Shown here: in pieces, positions 1 through 6,865 of the stretch
How positions within the stretch are numbered: position 1 is the first letter of the stretch
Layout of the letters: each line of letters opens with the position of its first letter
Origin: Actinomycetota bacterium
Lineage (GTDB): Bacteria; Actinomycetota; Actinomycetes; S36-B12; UBA10799
Assembly: GCA_030837445.1 (NCBI GenBank)
Contig: JAUPKM010000049.1
Location: 1-9,881 of the forward strand
Direction: 5' to 3'
Length of the DNA stretch: 9,881 nucleotides
Made by a program: the position numbers and the translations under genes
Notes under the pieces: model-generated
The model's database searches: none
What the model was told of the DNA's origin: nothing
What the model saw: only the letters and a program-made list of their open reading frames with translations

Positions 1-1134
1 CGGCTACTGGAGAGCCGCTCGTTTCCCACCACCCCGCTGGGCCTTCGCCGGTTGGCTGACTGGCTGACCCGGTTCGGGACCGTGGCCCGGGTCGGGGTGG
101 AGGGCACCGGCACCTACGGGTTGGGTCTGCAACGGGTTCTACAGGCCCGCGGCATCGACGTGATCGAGGTGAACCGACCCAACCGGCAACTACGCCGGGC
201 CCGCGGCAAAAGCGACACCGTCGATGCCGAAGCCGCCGCCCGCGCGGTGCTGGCAGGGCACGCAACGGTGATACCCAAAGCCCGCGACGGAATCGTGGAA
301 TCCATCCGGGTACTGAAAGTGGCCCGCGACTCCACCCGACGCAACCGCCAACGCATCAGCGGACAACTACGTCACCTCGTCCTGACCGCACCGGAACCTG
401 TGCGCCTCGAGGTGACCGGGTTGACCGAGAAAGCACTGGTCGCCCGCGCCGCACGCTACCGCCTCGGCGACGACCCCGCCGACCTGATCACCGCCACGAA
501 AACCGCGCTACGCACCCTGGCCCGCCAACACCAACTGTTGACCGCCGACCTGGCCGCGTTACGCAACCAACTCGACACCCTCACCGCCCGGGCGAACCCC
601 TCACTTCGCCAACTCTGCGGTGTCGGCCCCGACTGCGCCGCAGCGCTGCTGATCACCGCCGGGGACAACCCCGACCGGATCCGCTCCGAGGCTGCTTTCG
701 CCGCGCTCTGCGGCGCCAGCCCGATCGAGGCCTCCAGCGGCAAAGTGCGCCACCACCGCCTCAACCGTGGCGGCGACCGGCACGCCAACGCCGCCCTGCA
801 CACCATCGTGCTGGTCCGCATGAGCTGCCACCAACCCACCCGCGACTACATCGCCCGACGCACCACCGAAGGCAAATCCAAACGCGCCATCATGCGGGCC
901 CTGAAACGCTACCTCGCCCGGGAGATCTACCACGAACTCGTCCACCCCCAACCCGCCCAAAACACCGACGACCTGCGCACCCGACGACAAGCCCTCCACC
1001 AATCCATGCACACAGTCGCCGAAGAACTCGACACCACCATCATGACTGTGTCCCGCCTCGAACGCGGCCTCGCCCACAACCGCGACCTCACCACCCGCTA
1101 CCACCAATGGCTCGACCACACCGAGACTGCTTGA
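1..1134 (+). CDS. IS110-family transposase, 5' end cut by the window
   Basis: This is a DEDD (RuvC-like) recombinase of the IS110 family, which moves its element as a circle without ordinary terminal inverted repeats. The frame is open from base 1, so the start and the first catalytic Asp lie outside; the internal TTG at 52 is not a convincing start. Numbering from that TTG, the RuvC-like part shows VEGTGTYG (Glu17) and GKSDTVDAEAAARA (Asp55, Asp58). A helical linker (about 85-180) follows, then the C-terminal Tnp domain from GVGPDCAAALL (190 on), with ASPIEASSGK (candidate catalytic Ser228/229) and the NRGGDRHANAALH block. After the usual end, residues 308-354 form an XRE-like helix-turn-helix. 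In IS110-group elements the guide (bridge) RNA usually lies upstream of the gene, which would be outside this window. Family assignment is secure; activity cannot be judged from a partial gene. Confidence 0.93.
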   Translation, partial: RLLESRSFPTTPLGLRRLADWLTRFGTVARVGVEGTGTYGLGLQRVLQARGIDVIEVNRPNRQLRRARGKSDTVDAEAAARAVLAGHATVIPKARDGIVESIRVLKVARDSTRRNRQRISGQLRHLVLTAPEPVRLEVTGLTEKALVARAARYRLGDDPADLITATKTALRTLARQHQLLTADLAALRNQLDTLTARANPSLRQLCGVGPDCAAALLITAGDNPDRIRSEAAFAALCGASPIEASSGKVRHHRLNRGGDRHANAALHTIVLVRMSCHQPTRDYIARRTTEGKSKRAIMRALKRYLAREIYHELVHPQPAQNTDDLRTRRQALHQSMHTVAEELDTTIMTVSRLERGLAHNRDLTTRYHQWLDHTETA

Positions 1135-1136
1135 CA
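1131..1136 (+). promoter_or_regulatory. TTGACA, -35-like box at the IS right end
   Basis: A perfect sigma70 -35 consensus overlaps the transposase stop codon. No good -10 follows at 16-18 bp in the present context (ATAGCG lies at the 17-bp spacing). In IS110 elements a promoter is known to be rebuilt when the right and left ends join in the circular form, so this may be the -35 half of such a junction promoter. That role is inferred. Confidence 0.4.
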
Positions 1137-1179
1137 CCACTAGGAGCATCAAGATAGCGAAGACGCGCAGGCTTCCACA

Positions 1180-1199
1180 CTCAAGACCTCGTTCTTGAG
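1180..1199. terminator. Hairpin downstream of IS110, possible terminator
   Basis: CTCAAGA and TCTTGAG form a perfect 7-bp stem around a 6-base loop (CCTCGT), 46 bp after the transposase stop. There is no T-run, and the stem is only moderately GC-rich, so it could equally be a protein site or chance. Confidence 0.3.
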
Positions 1200-1222
1200 G
1201 GGTCGATTGTGGTAAAGACGTT

Positions 1223-1256
1223 CAACTCTGGTCAGTGCGCCCAACTCTTGTCAGTG
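1223..1256. repeat. Two 15-bp direct repeats, 19-bp period
   Basis: CAACTCTGGTCAGTG (1223-1237) is repeated as CAACTCTTGTCAGTG (1242-1256) with one mismatch and a 4-base spacer. The core GTCAGTG recurs at 1325-1331. The repeats lie about 175-210 bp before the chosen S41 start. They could be regulator half-sites on nearly the same helix face or a trace of an old insertion. Confidence 0.6.
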
Positions 1257-1420
1257 TGGATGTCACCTGTCGGAGCCGGGACCATGTTCTGGTGCGACCA
1301 CCGTGCAGCCAACGCTTAGCAACAGTCAGTGGGCTGGTCGGGAACCTCACTCGTGCGGCCGAACAGGGGCACCGACGAGACGAGAACGATGGGTAGGCTC
1401 GGCAGTGGGGTGAAATCCAT

Positions 1421-1425
1421 GGGAG
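1421..1425 (+). promoter_or_regulatory. Ribosome binding site deciding the S41 start
   Basis: GGGAG sits 5 bases before the ATG at 1431. The other in-frame starts (GTG 1329, ATG 1389, ATG 1419) have poorer upstream sequences, so this site supports 1431. Confidence 0.55.
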
Positions 1426-1430
1426 ACGCC

Positions 1431-3002
1431 ATGACGAAGGTCTGTCACGCAACAGGCCAAGAGAAGTTCGAATCCTGGAGCAGGTCCCGGCGACGTCGGA
1501 GGGCCTGTGCGCTGATCTCAGGGATGTCCCTGGTCGCGGCAGGTGTGCTTGGCGGAGCGCCAGCGGCCAGTGGGGTTGCCCCAGCATCCGATGGTGGAGC
1601 CGTCGGCACGGCGGTCGGGTTGCCGACGAGTTACACGCCGCCTCCCCGGGCGGATCTCAGCGGGATGACGTGGCAGGCAGCCTTCAAGCGGCTGAACGAC
1701 AAGATGTTCCGCGAATATGCCTTCACCGAGTGGAAAGGCATCCAGTGGCAGCGGCTGTACTTGAAGTATCAGCCGCGCATCGCGCGTGCACAGGCGACGA
1801 ACGACCGTGTCGCCTACTACCTGGCCATCCGTGAATACACCCATGAACTCCGGGATGGCCATGTGGGTTTCACTGACGATCCGGCCATTTTCGAGCAACT
1901 CGTGGGCGGTGGATTCGGCCTGATCCTGACGAAGTTGGACGATGGCGCAGTCGTCGCAACGTGGATCAAGCCAGGCGGGCCGGCGGCCCGCGCAGGAATT
2001 CGGGTGGGCGCCCGAGTCGTCTCCTGGGGAGGCGAAGGAATCGATGCCGCCATGAAATCGACATCGACTGTGTTGGCTCCCCAGCAACCTACCGATGCTC
2101 GGACCCGCTACGAACAGCTGCGGTTCCTGGTGCGGGGGCCGGTGCGCAGTCAGAGGGTGGTGTCGTTTCTGAATCCCCAGCAGGTGCGTGCCTCAACTGT
2201 CCGGCTGACTGCGGTCGATGATCACATGGAAACCCTGATCATGACTGACGCTGAGTCGATTTTCAAGACCTCAGGATGGCCCAAGAAGATGGTCGAGTAT
2301 CGCCTGGTGGCGGGAAATATCGGCTACGTCCGCATCAACGCCGAGATTGATCTGCCGCCGGATGTGCCCGGCGATCACACGCCCACGCTGCAGCAGTTCC
2401 GGATGGCGATCACAGGCTTCAACAAGGCGAAGGTGGCTGGAGTCATCGTCGACGTTCGGTCAAATTCGGGCGGCTCGGATCAGATGGTGGCCGATTTCAT
2501 GGCTTCCTTCTATCCCCGAACTGCCTTCTACGAGTATCAGAGTTACATCGTTCCCACGACCCGGAAGTTCCAGCTCTGGGTGATCGACGAAGTGACCGGT
2601 GAATACGTCCGGCCGGGGCAGGGGATTGTGATCAAGCCTGGGATTCCTCACTACAACGGCCCGGTTGTCGCACTGGTGAACAACGGCTGCGTCAGTTCGG
2701 GTGAGGGTGTGGCAATGGGAATCAAGCGACTTCCGCAGGGCAAGGTGGTGGGATTCACCGGCACCAACGGTTCATTTGGGATGGTTGGAGCGGCGGCGCT
2801 GATGCCAGGTGGGTTCATGGTGGGTTGGCCCTTCGGGCAGTCACTCGACCGGAACAAGGTCGTCCAGCTCGACAGTCGACTCGGTCAGGGGGGAGTCCTG
2901 CCGACCAACGTAGTTCCGATGACCTGGCCCAATGCCATCAACACCGCCCGAGGTCAGGATGTGGTTTTGGCGCACGGCGTTCAGGTGCTGCGGCAGAAGT
3001 AG
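1431..3002 (+). CDS. Secreted PDZ-S41 family peptidase-like protein
   Basis: The predicted protein has 523 aa and is exported. Residues 19-24 are a basic stretch (SRRRRR), 25-42 a hydrophobic core, with an APA cleavage motif near 43-45. An N-terminal helical region ends in LRDGHVGF, where His144 matches the conserved His of tricorn-type S41 enzymes. A PDZ-like domain follows (about 158-210, GGGFGLIL and GGPAARAGIRVGARVVSW). The S41 domain shows GNIGYVRI, DVRSNSGG (341-348, oxyanion NxGG) and CVSSGE (candidate nucleophile Ser422). The Lys of CtpA-type Ser/Lys dyads is absent; GTNGSFG lies there instead. The EGxGVxPD segment reads LGQGGVLPT, so the usual acidic residue is missing too. The family is clear, but catalytic competence is uncertain and the substrate unknown. 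Codon use appears less GC-rich than in neighbouring genes. It stands alone, convergent with the ene-reductase gene. Confidence 0.85.
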   Translation: MTKVCHATGQEKFESWSRSRRRRRACALISGMSLVAAGVLGGAPAASGVAPASDGGAVGTAVGLPTSYTPPPRADLSGMTWQAAFKRLNDKMFREYAFTEWKGIQWQRLYLKYQPRIARAQATNDRVAYYLAIREYTHELRDGHVGFTDDPAIFEQLVGGGFGLILTKLDDGAVVATWIKPGGPAARAGIRVGARVVSWGGEGIDAAMKSTSTVLAPQQPTDARTRYEQLRFLVRGPVRSQRVVSFLNPQQVRASTVRLTAVDDHMETLIMTDAESIFKTSGWPKKMVEYRLVAGNIGYVRINAEIDLPPDVPGDHTPTLQQFRMAITGFNKAKVAGVIVDVRSNSGGSDQMVADFMASFYPRTAFYEYQSYIVPTTRKFQLWVIDEVTGEYVRPGQGIVIKPGIPHYNGPVVALVNNGCVSSGEGVAMGIKRLPQGKVVGFTGTNGSFGMVGAAALMPGGFMVGWPFGQSLDRNKVVQLDSRLGQGGVLPTNVVPMTWPNAINTARGQDVVLAHGVQVLRQK

Positions 3003-3012
3003 TCGGTCACTG

Positions 3013-3049
3013 CGGCGAATAGTCTCGCCGGCGGCCCAGATCGCGGCCG
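3013..3049. terminator. Tandem small hairpins between convergent genes
   Basis: CGGCGA (3013-3018) pairs with TCGCCG (3025-3030) around a 6-base loop. CGGCC (3032-3036) then pairs with GGCCG (3045-3049) around an 8-base loop. They begin 11 bases after the S41 stop, in the 102-bp spacer facing the end of the ene-reductase gene, so they could end transcription from both sides. No T-runs are present, which is common in high-GC genomes, but the stems are short. Confidence 0.4.
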
Positions 3050-3104
3050 AAGCGACGGTGGTAACGGCCACACGTCGTGGACCCGAGCCAGCGATGCGGT
3101 GGCG

Positions 3105-4208
3105 CTATGACCAGCTGGGATAGTCGGTGTAGCCGGTCTCGGCGCCGCCGTAGAAGGTTCTGGGGTCGGGTGGGTTCAAGGGATAACCCGCGGCCAGCCG
3201 CGCAGGTAGGTCTGGGTTGGCCAGGAATGCTCGGCCGAAGGCGATAGCGGAAGCTTCGCCACGTGCGATATCCCGCCGGGCGCGTTCAACGTCGTAGCCG
3301 CCGTTGAGGACGACAGGGCCGCCAAAGGTCCCTTGCATCAACGCCAGAATCTCGTCCATCCGAGGCTGTGCTCCCGGCGCCATTGTGCCGGTGTCAGCCA
3401 GGTGCAGGAAGGCGATGGCACGATCAGACAACGCGGCTGCGATGTACCGATGAACCGGGCCGGGGTCGGGGTCGGCGATACCGCTGAATCCAAAGACCGG
3501 CGAGATTCGCACGCCCACCCGTCCGCCGCCGACTTCGGCCGCCACCGCATCCACCACCTCGAGCAGCAGCCGCGCCCGGTTCGCGGTGCTCCCGCCATAG
3601 CGGTCGTCGCGGTTGTTGACGTTGGGTGAGATGAACTGCTGTAGCAGGTAGCCGTTCGCGCCATGCACCTCGACACCGTCGAAACCGGCAGTGATCGCGT
3701 TGACCGCGGCGGCAGCGTAGTCCTCGATCGTTGCCGCGATCTCAACCGCGCTAAGCGCGCGCGGTGGCGTGGCCGCGGCCCGCTGACCACGGTCACCGAC
3801 TCGGATGAACGCTTGACACTGCTCGCACTCCAGCGATGACGACGACACCGGCGGGGAGCCGGGGTGCAGTGACTCGTGGGATACCCGTCCGGTGTGCCAG
3901 AGCTGGCAGAAGATCCGGCCACCAGCGGCGTGGACGGCGGCCGTGACCGGCTGCCAGGAAGCCACCTGCTCGGCCGAGTAGATGCCGGGTGTCCAGGCGT
4001 AGCCGCGGGCGATCTCGGAGATGTTCGTCGCCTCGGAGATGATCAACCCGGCCGTCGCGCGCTGCGAGTAGTACGTCGTCATCAACGGTGTCGCCAGGCC
4101 ATCCGGATCGGTCGCGCGGGACCTCGTCAGGGGCGCCATGAAGACGCGGTTCGGCACCTCGATGGCGCCGAGGGTGAGCGGGGTCAGCAGTGGGTCGTTG
4201 TCGGGCAT
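3105..4208 (-). CDS. Old Yellow Enzyme family alkene reductase
   Basis: The gene encodes a 367-aa FMN-dependent ene-reductase of the OYE/NemA group, which uses NAD(P)H to reduce activated C=C bonds and sometimes nitro compounds. It is a cytosolic TIM barrel of normal family length. Motifs in order are NRVFMAPLTRSRA (20-32), LWHTGRVSH (103-111), the substrate-binding HGAN (His182, Asn185), NNRDDRYGGSTANR with Tyr204, VGVRISP (231-237), LNGGYD and AFGRAFLANPDLPARL near the end. The loop before TPPRALS contains CEQC (Cys128, Cys131), which I do not recognise as usual. ATG at 4208 is preferred over an open upstream frame to 4265, since it follows AGGA at 8 bases and avoids overlapping the M20D gene, whose stop lies 32 bp upstream. 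The two are probably cotranscribed. The physiological substrate is unknown. Confidence 0.93.
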   Translation of the reverse strand: MPDNDPLLTPLTLGAIEVPNRVFMAPLTRSRATDPDGLATPLMTTYYSQRATAGLIISEATNISEIARGYAWTPGIYSAEQVASWQPVTAAVHAAGGRIFCQLWHTGRVSHESLHPGSPPVSSSSLECEQCQAFIRVGDRGQRAAATPPRALSAVEIAATIEDYAAAAVNAITAGFDGVEVHGANGYLLQQFISPNVNNRDDRYGGSTANRARLLLEVVDAVAAEVGGGRVGVRISPVFGFSGIADPDPGPVHRYIAAALSDRAIAFLHLADTGTMAPGAQPRMDEILALMQGTFGGPVVLNGGYDVERARRDIARGEASAIAFGRAFLANPDLPARLAAGYPLNPPDPRTFYGGAETGYTDYPSWS

Positions 4209-4240
4209 GTAATCGATCCTGCCACCTCCAACGATGCCCG

Positions 4241-5482
4241 CTACTGATGGCTCGGCAGCCAGCACCTCGCAGCGGCCACCAGCGCTGCCACCCCGATTCC
4301 CAATGTGGGTTGGATGACGGGAGCGAACTTGGGGGAGTGATTTGCGGGCAGTTCGGTCATCCTGGCCGCAATCGCCTCAACACTGGTGGCGCCTGTGAAC
4401 TCGGCCGGGTCCGCGCCGCCGAGGAGCCAGTAGACGATAGGTGCCGCTGCCGCCGTGGCAAATATGCCGGCGTCTTCGCTGCCGGAGGCCGGGCCGGGGT
4501 CCACCACGAGTGCCCCGGTGGACTCCAACGATGACCGGGTGAGTTCGACGGCAGCAGCGTCGTTGACAACTACGCCGGTGCTTTCGAAGGCCACGATCTC
4601 GGGCGGGCGCGGTGCGCCGGACGCGGTCGCTTCAGCGTGGACGATTCGCTCGATCGCCGCGAGCACCTGTCGCCGAATGCCGGCGTCGAAGGTGCGAACC
4701 GTCAGCAGGAGTTCGGCGTTGGCCGGGATGATGTTGGAGGCTGATCCGGCGCGGAAGGCGCCCACCGTCACGACTGCCGTCTCGGTTGCTGCGATCAGCC
4801 GAGAGACGATCGTCTGCAACCGCATCACGATCGCGGCTCCCATCACGATCGGGTCGACACACGCCTCGGGCCGCGACCCGTGACCGCCGGTACCGTGCAG
4901 GGTTATCCGCAGAGCGTCGGAGGCAGCGAACATCGGGCCCGCGTGCAGGCCGATGACGCCGGCCGGGATTGGGGCGACATGTTGGGCGAGTACCACATCG
5001 GGGTTTCCGAAGCGCTCGAACAGTCCGTCATCGACCATGGCTTGCGCGCCATTGATGCTCTCCTCCGCGGGCTGGAACACCACCATCAGGGTGCCCGACC
5101 AGGTGTCCCTGCTGGCCGCCAGCGATTCGCACGCCCCGACCAGGCAGGTGACGTGCAGATCGTGCCCGCAGGCGTGCATCACCGGGGTCTCACGACCCTC
5201 CGCGGTAATGCCCGTGGCGCTGCTGGCGTAGGGGAGTCCGGTCTCCTCCAGTACTGGGAGGGCATCCATATCGGCTCGCAGTAGGGCCATCGGACCCTCT
5301 CCGTTCCGGAGCATCCCGACCACGCCGGTCTGGCCGATTCCGGTTGTCACCTCGAACCCCAAGGCAGTCAACCGGGCGGCGGCGATCCCTGCCGTGCGGT
5401 GCTCCTGGTACCCCAATTCGGGGTGGCGATGGAGATCGCGGTAGAGATCCTCAAGGTCACTGGCAACTGGATCGGTGGTCAT
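4241..5482 (-). CDS. M20D family amidohydrolase (hippurate / N-acyl amino acid hydrolase type)
   Basis: The 413-aa cytosolic metallo-hydrolase belongs to the IAA-amino acid/hippurate hydrolase branch, which cleaves N-acyl amino acids. The di-metal site looks intact: HACGHDLH (103-110, with Cys105 and His107), FQPAEE (136-141, general base and metal-ligand Glu140/141), AQHV (His168) and NHSPKFAP (His382). LHRHPELGYQEHRTA near the N-terminus and LRADMDALPV (69-77) are family signatures. Residues about 180-300 form the lid/dimerisation domain, with GTGGHGSRPE and GSASNIIPANAEL. ATG at 5482 follows AGGGG by 5 bases. It is the first gene of a probable pair with the ene-reductase and is separated from the upstream esterase gene by a strong hairpin, so it should have its own promoter in 5483-5545. 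The exact substrate cannot be read from sequence. Confidence 0.93.
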   Translation of the reverse strand: MTTDPVASDLEDLYRDLHRHPELGYQEHRTAGIAAARLTALGFEVTTGIGQTGVVGMLRNGEGPMALLRADMDALPVLEETGLPYASSATGITAEGRETPVMHACGHDLHVTCLVGACESLAASRDTWSGTLMVVFQPAEESINGAQAMVDDGLFERFGNPDVVLAQHVAPIPAGVIGLHAGPMFAASDALRITLHGTGGHGSRPEACVDPIVMGAAIVMRLQTIVSRLIAATETAVVTVGAFRAGSASNIIPANAELLLTVRTFDAGIRRQVLAAIERIVHAEATASGAPRPPEIVAFESTGVVVNDAAAVELTRSSLESTGALVVDPGPASGSEDAGIFATAAAAPIVYWLLGGADPAEFTGATSVEAIAARMTELPANHSPKFAPVIQPTLGIGVAALVAAARCWLPSHQ

Positions 5483-5545
5483 GGGAACCCCTGTTCGGTC
5501 GCGGATAGGCGACTACATAGTCCCCTGTTGCGGCCGTGGACGCGT

Positions 5546-5597
5546 CGCAGACGCCAGCTCCCACCCGCTGCGTGGCGGTTGGGAGCTGGCGTCTGCG
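5546..5597 (-). terminator. Strong hairpin terminator after the SGNH hydrolase gene
   Basis: An 18-bp perfect inverted repeat (5546-5563 with 5580-5597, arm ending GCCAGCTCCCA) encloses a 16-base loop that can add CCGC/GCGG pairing (5565-5568 with 5575-5578). It starts 19 bp past the esterase stop at 5617. There is no T-run, as in many actinobacterial terminators. It would insulate the M20D gene from esterase transcription. Confidence 0.85.
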
Positions 5598-5616
5598 GTC
5601 GTTGCGGTTACGGCCG

Positions 5617-6837
5617 TCAGTTGGTGGTGATGGTCTGCGCGGACGGCGGCTGGCCGCCGTGGCCGGCGCAGAAGACCTCCGAAGCGTTCGTCTTGAGCGC
5701 TCCCACGAGGCAGGTGGTCAGAGCGTCCTGACCGAACTTGTTCGGGTGGTAGCTCTCCTGCTGGCGCTCGGTGTCGAAGATGGTCCCCGCCATGTAGTTG
5801 GAGTTGATCGGAACGACCCACTCGGCGGTGCTGGCGGCCGGCGTCTTCGTCTTACCCACCCACGGCACGGTGATCTGCTCGGTAGCCGTGTGGCTGAGCT
5901 GGTGGCCCTCGAACGCGTTCTCAAGGTCCAGGAATTGGATGTGCTTGTTGTCAGCTGAGGTGGCGGCATCCTTCATGAGTTTGCCGATGAAGGGCACGAT
6001 CGCGTTGTGTGCGAAGTCCACTGTGCCGTCGCTCATCGGGACTCCGGGGCTCTCCTTGTACCAAGTGAAGATGCTGGAGGACCGGTAGCGCGAGCCGGAC
6101 GTGGCAAACAGGTCTGGACCCGATTGGTAGACGAACTTGTAGCTGTCGTCGGCGTAGCCGTTGTTGCGCATCGTGGTGGTGATCGCGTTCAGCGTCGAGG
6201 TGACGTTGGCCTTCACCGTTGCCCGACGCGCTTCCAGTTTGGCGTACGTGCCGTTGGTCCCGCAGTCGTGGTAGTTGGTGATCTGGGTGCAGTCCGCCAA
6301 AATGCTGGCGAAGCCGAGGTCGTTGCCACCGATCGACACTGCGATGGTCTTGATCTGCTTGGTCTTGTCTGCCGCTACTGCGGCAAGTTGCTCGATCTGG
6401 GGCTTCTCGCCGCGGCGACTGTCGGTCAGGATGTCGCGCGTCGTGGCACCGGAACAAGCAAGGTTGATCGGCACCTGTCCGAAGGCTTTGGCGGCGCCGT
6501 TGATCTCGGCAGAGACCGAACGGTGGCAGCGCTCCCGCTCACCGGAGATGGGGTTGCCGTTCTGGTCGCGATAGACACCCCACCCGAGGTTGTGCGGGCC
6601 AGTGTCGGACTCACCGTCGGAGCCCAGGTTGTTGTAGACGCTGCCTGCGAACCGGCCGCCTTCGCCGGAGATGAAACTGTCACCCAGGGAGACAGCGACG
6701 GGTGTCGGTGTGGTGGTCACGGTGGCGACCGAGCCTGCTGCAGCAGCGGGTCCCGCCACTGCCACGCCGGTGACGGCGGTCGCCGCGATTGCCAGCACGC
6801 CGCCTAGAGCTGCGAATGAATATCGTCTGCGGGTCAT
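5617..6837 (-). CDS. Secreted SGNH/GDSL-type hydrolase (esterase/lipase)
   Basis: The 406-aa protein is predicted to be exported: MTRRRYSF followed by a hydrophobic stretch (8-30) and an AAAA region near 31-34 for signal peptidase. SGNH blocks are present: GDSFISGEGG (nucleophile Ser54), LACSGATTRD (Gly of block II, about 127-136), SIGGNDLGF (Asn172, block III) and ESYHPNKFGQ (His364, block V). Where the classical triad has Asp three residues before His, this protein has Glu361; Ser-His dyads are known in actinobacterial members such as the Streptomyces scabies esterase. Six cysteines (104, 128, 183, 192, 376, 390) could form three disulfides, fitting extracellular use. ATG at 6837 is chosen because it opens directly onto the signal peptide; the frame is open upstream to 7077. 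It is divergent from the MFS gene. The ester substrate is unknown. Confidence 0.9.
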   Translation of the reverse strand: MTRRRYSFAALGGVLAIAATAVTGVAVAGPAAAAGSVATVTTTPTPVAVSLGDSFISGEGGRFAGSVYNNLGSDGESDTGPHNLGWGVYRDQNGNPISGERERCHRSVSAEINGAAKAFGQVPINLACSGATTRDILTDSRRGEKPQIEQLAAVAADKTKQIKTIAVSIGGNDLGFASILADCTQITNYHDCGTNGTYAKLEARRATVKANVTSTLNAITTTMRNNGYADDSYKFVYQSGPDLFATSGSRYRSSSIFTWYKESPGVPMSDGTVDFAHNAIVPFIGKLMKDAATSADNKHIQFLDLENAFEGHQLSHTATEQITVPWVGKTKTPAASTAEWVVPINSNYMAGTIFDTERQQESYHPNKFGQDALTTCLVGALKTNASEVFCAGHGGQPPSAQTITTN

Positions 6838-6865
6838 GTCCCGTACACCTGCCTTGGATAGGAAT

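Larger units (their letters stand above)
1..1153 (+). mobile_element. IS110-family insertion sequence, right part only
   Basis: The transposase gene defines the element; its left end lies before base 1. The right boundary is not visible as an inverted repeat, as expected for this family. I place it tentatively just after the stop codon, around TAGGAGCATC (1141-1150), because IS110 elements end very close to the 3' end of the gene and because a perfect TTGACA overlaps the stop. The exact end could be off by tens of bases. Confidence 0.6.
1135..1430. other. Gene-poor spacer between IS110 and the S41 gene
   Basis: These 296 bp should contain the IS right end and the flanking chromosome or remnant DNA, plus the promoter of the S41 gene. 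I see a small hairpin (1180-1199), two 15-bp near-identical direct repeats (1223-1256) and a third GTCAGTG at 1325-1331. A minus-strand open frame crosses part of it (1222-1587) but matches no family I know and runs into the S41 gene, so I do not call it. No tRNA or clear attachment site is visible. Confidence 0.6.

Noticed and set aside
601..1152. Minus-strand open frame of 183 codons opposite the transposase
   Set aside because: Gly/Val-rich composition with no recognisable domain; a typical antisense shadow of a GC-rich gene.
1329..1430. GTG at 1329 as the start of the S41 protein
   Set aside because: It would put over 30 extra residues before the basic region of the signal peptide; ATG 1431 has a good GGGAG site at 5 bases.
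1222..1587. Minus-strand open frame over the spacer and S41 start
   Set aside because: No family resemblance, mostly antisense to the S41 signal peptide and without a convincing ribosome binding site.
5488..5529. Repeated CCCCTGTT (5488-5495 and 5522-5529) and the GACTACATAGTC dyad (5511-5522) before the M20D gene
   Set aside because: Repeats of 8 bp and a 5-bp-arm dyad are too short to separate from chance; noted only as possible promoter-region elements.
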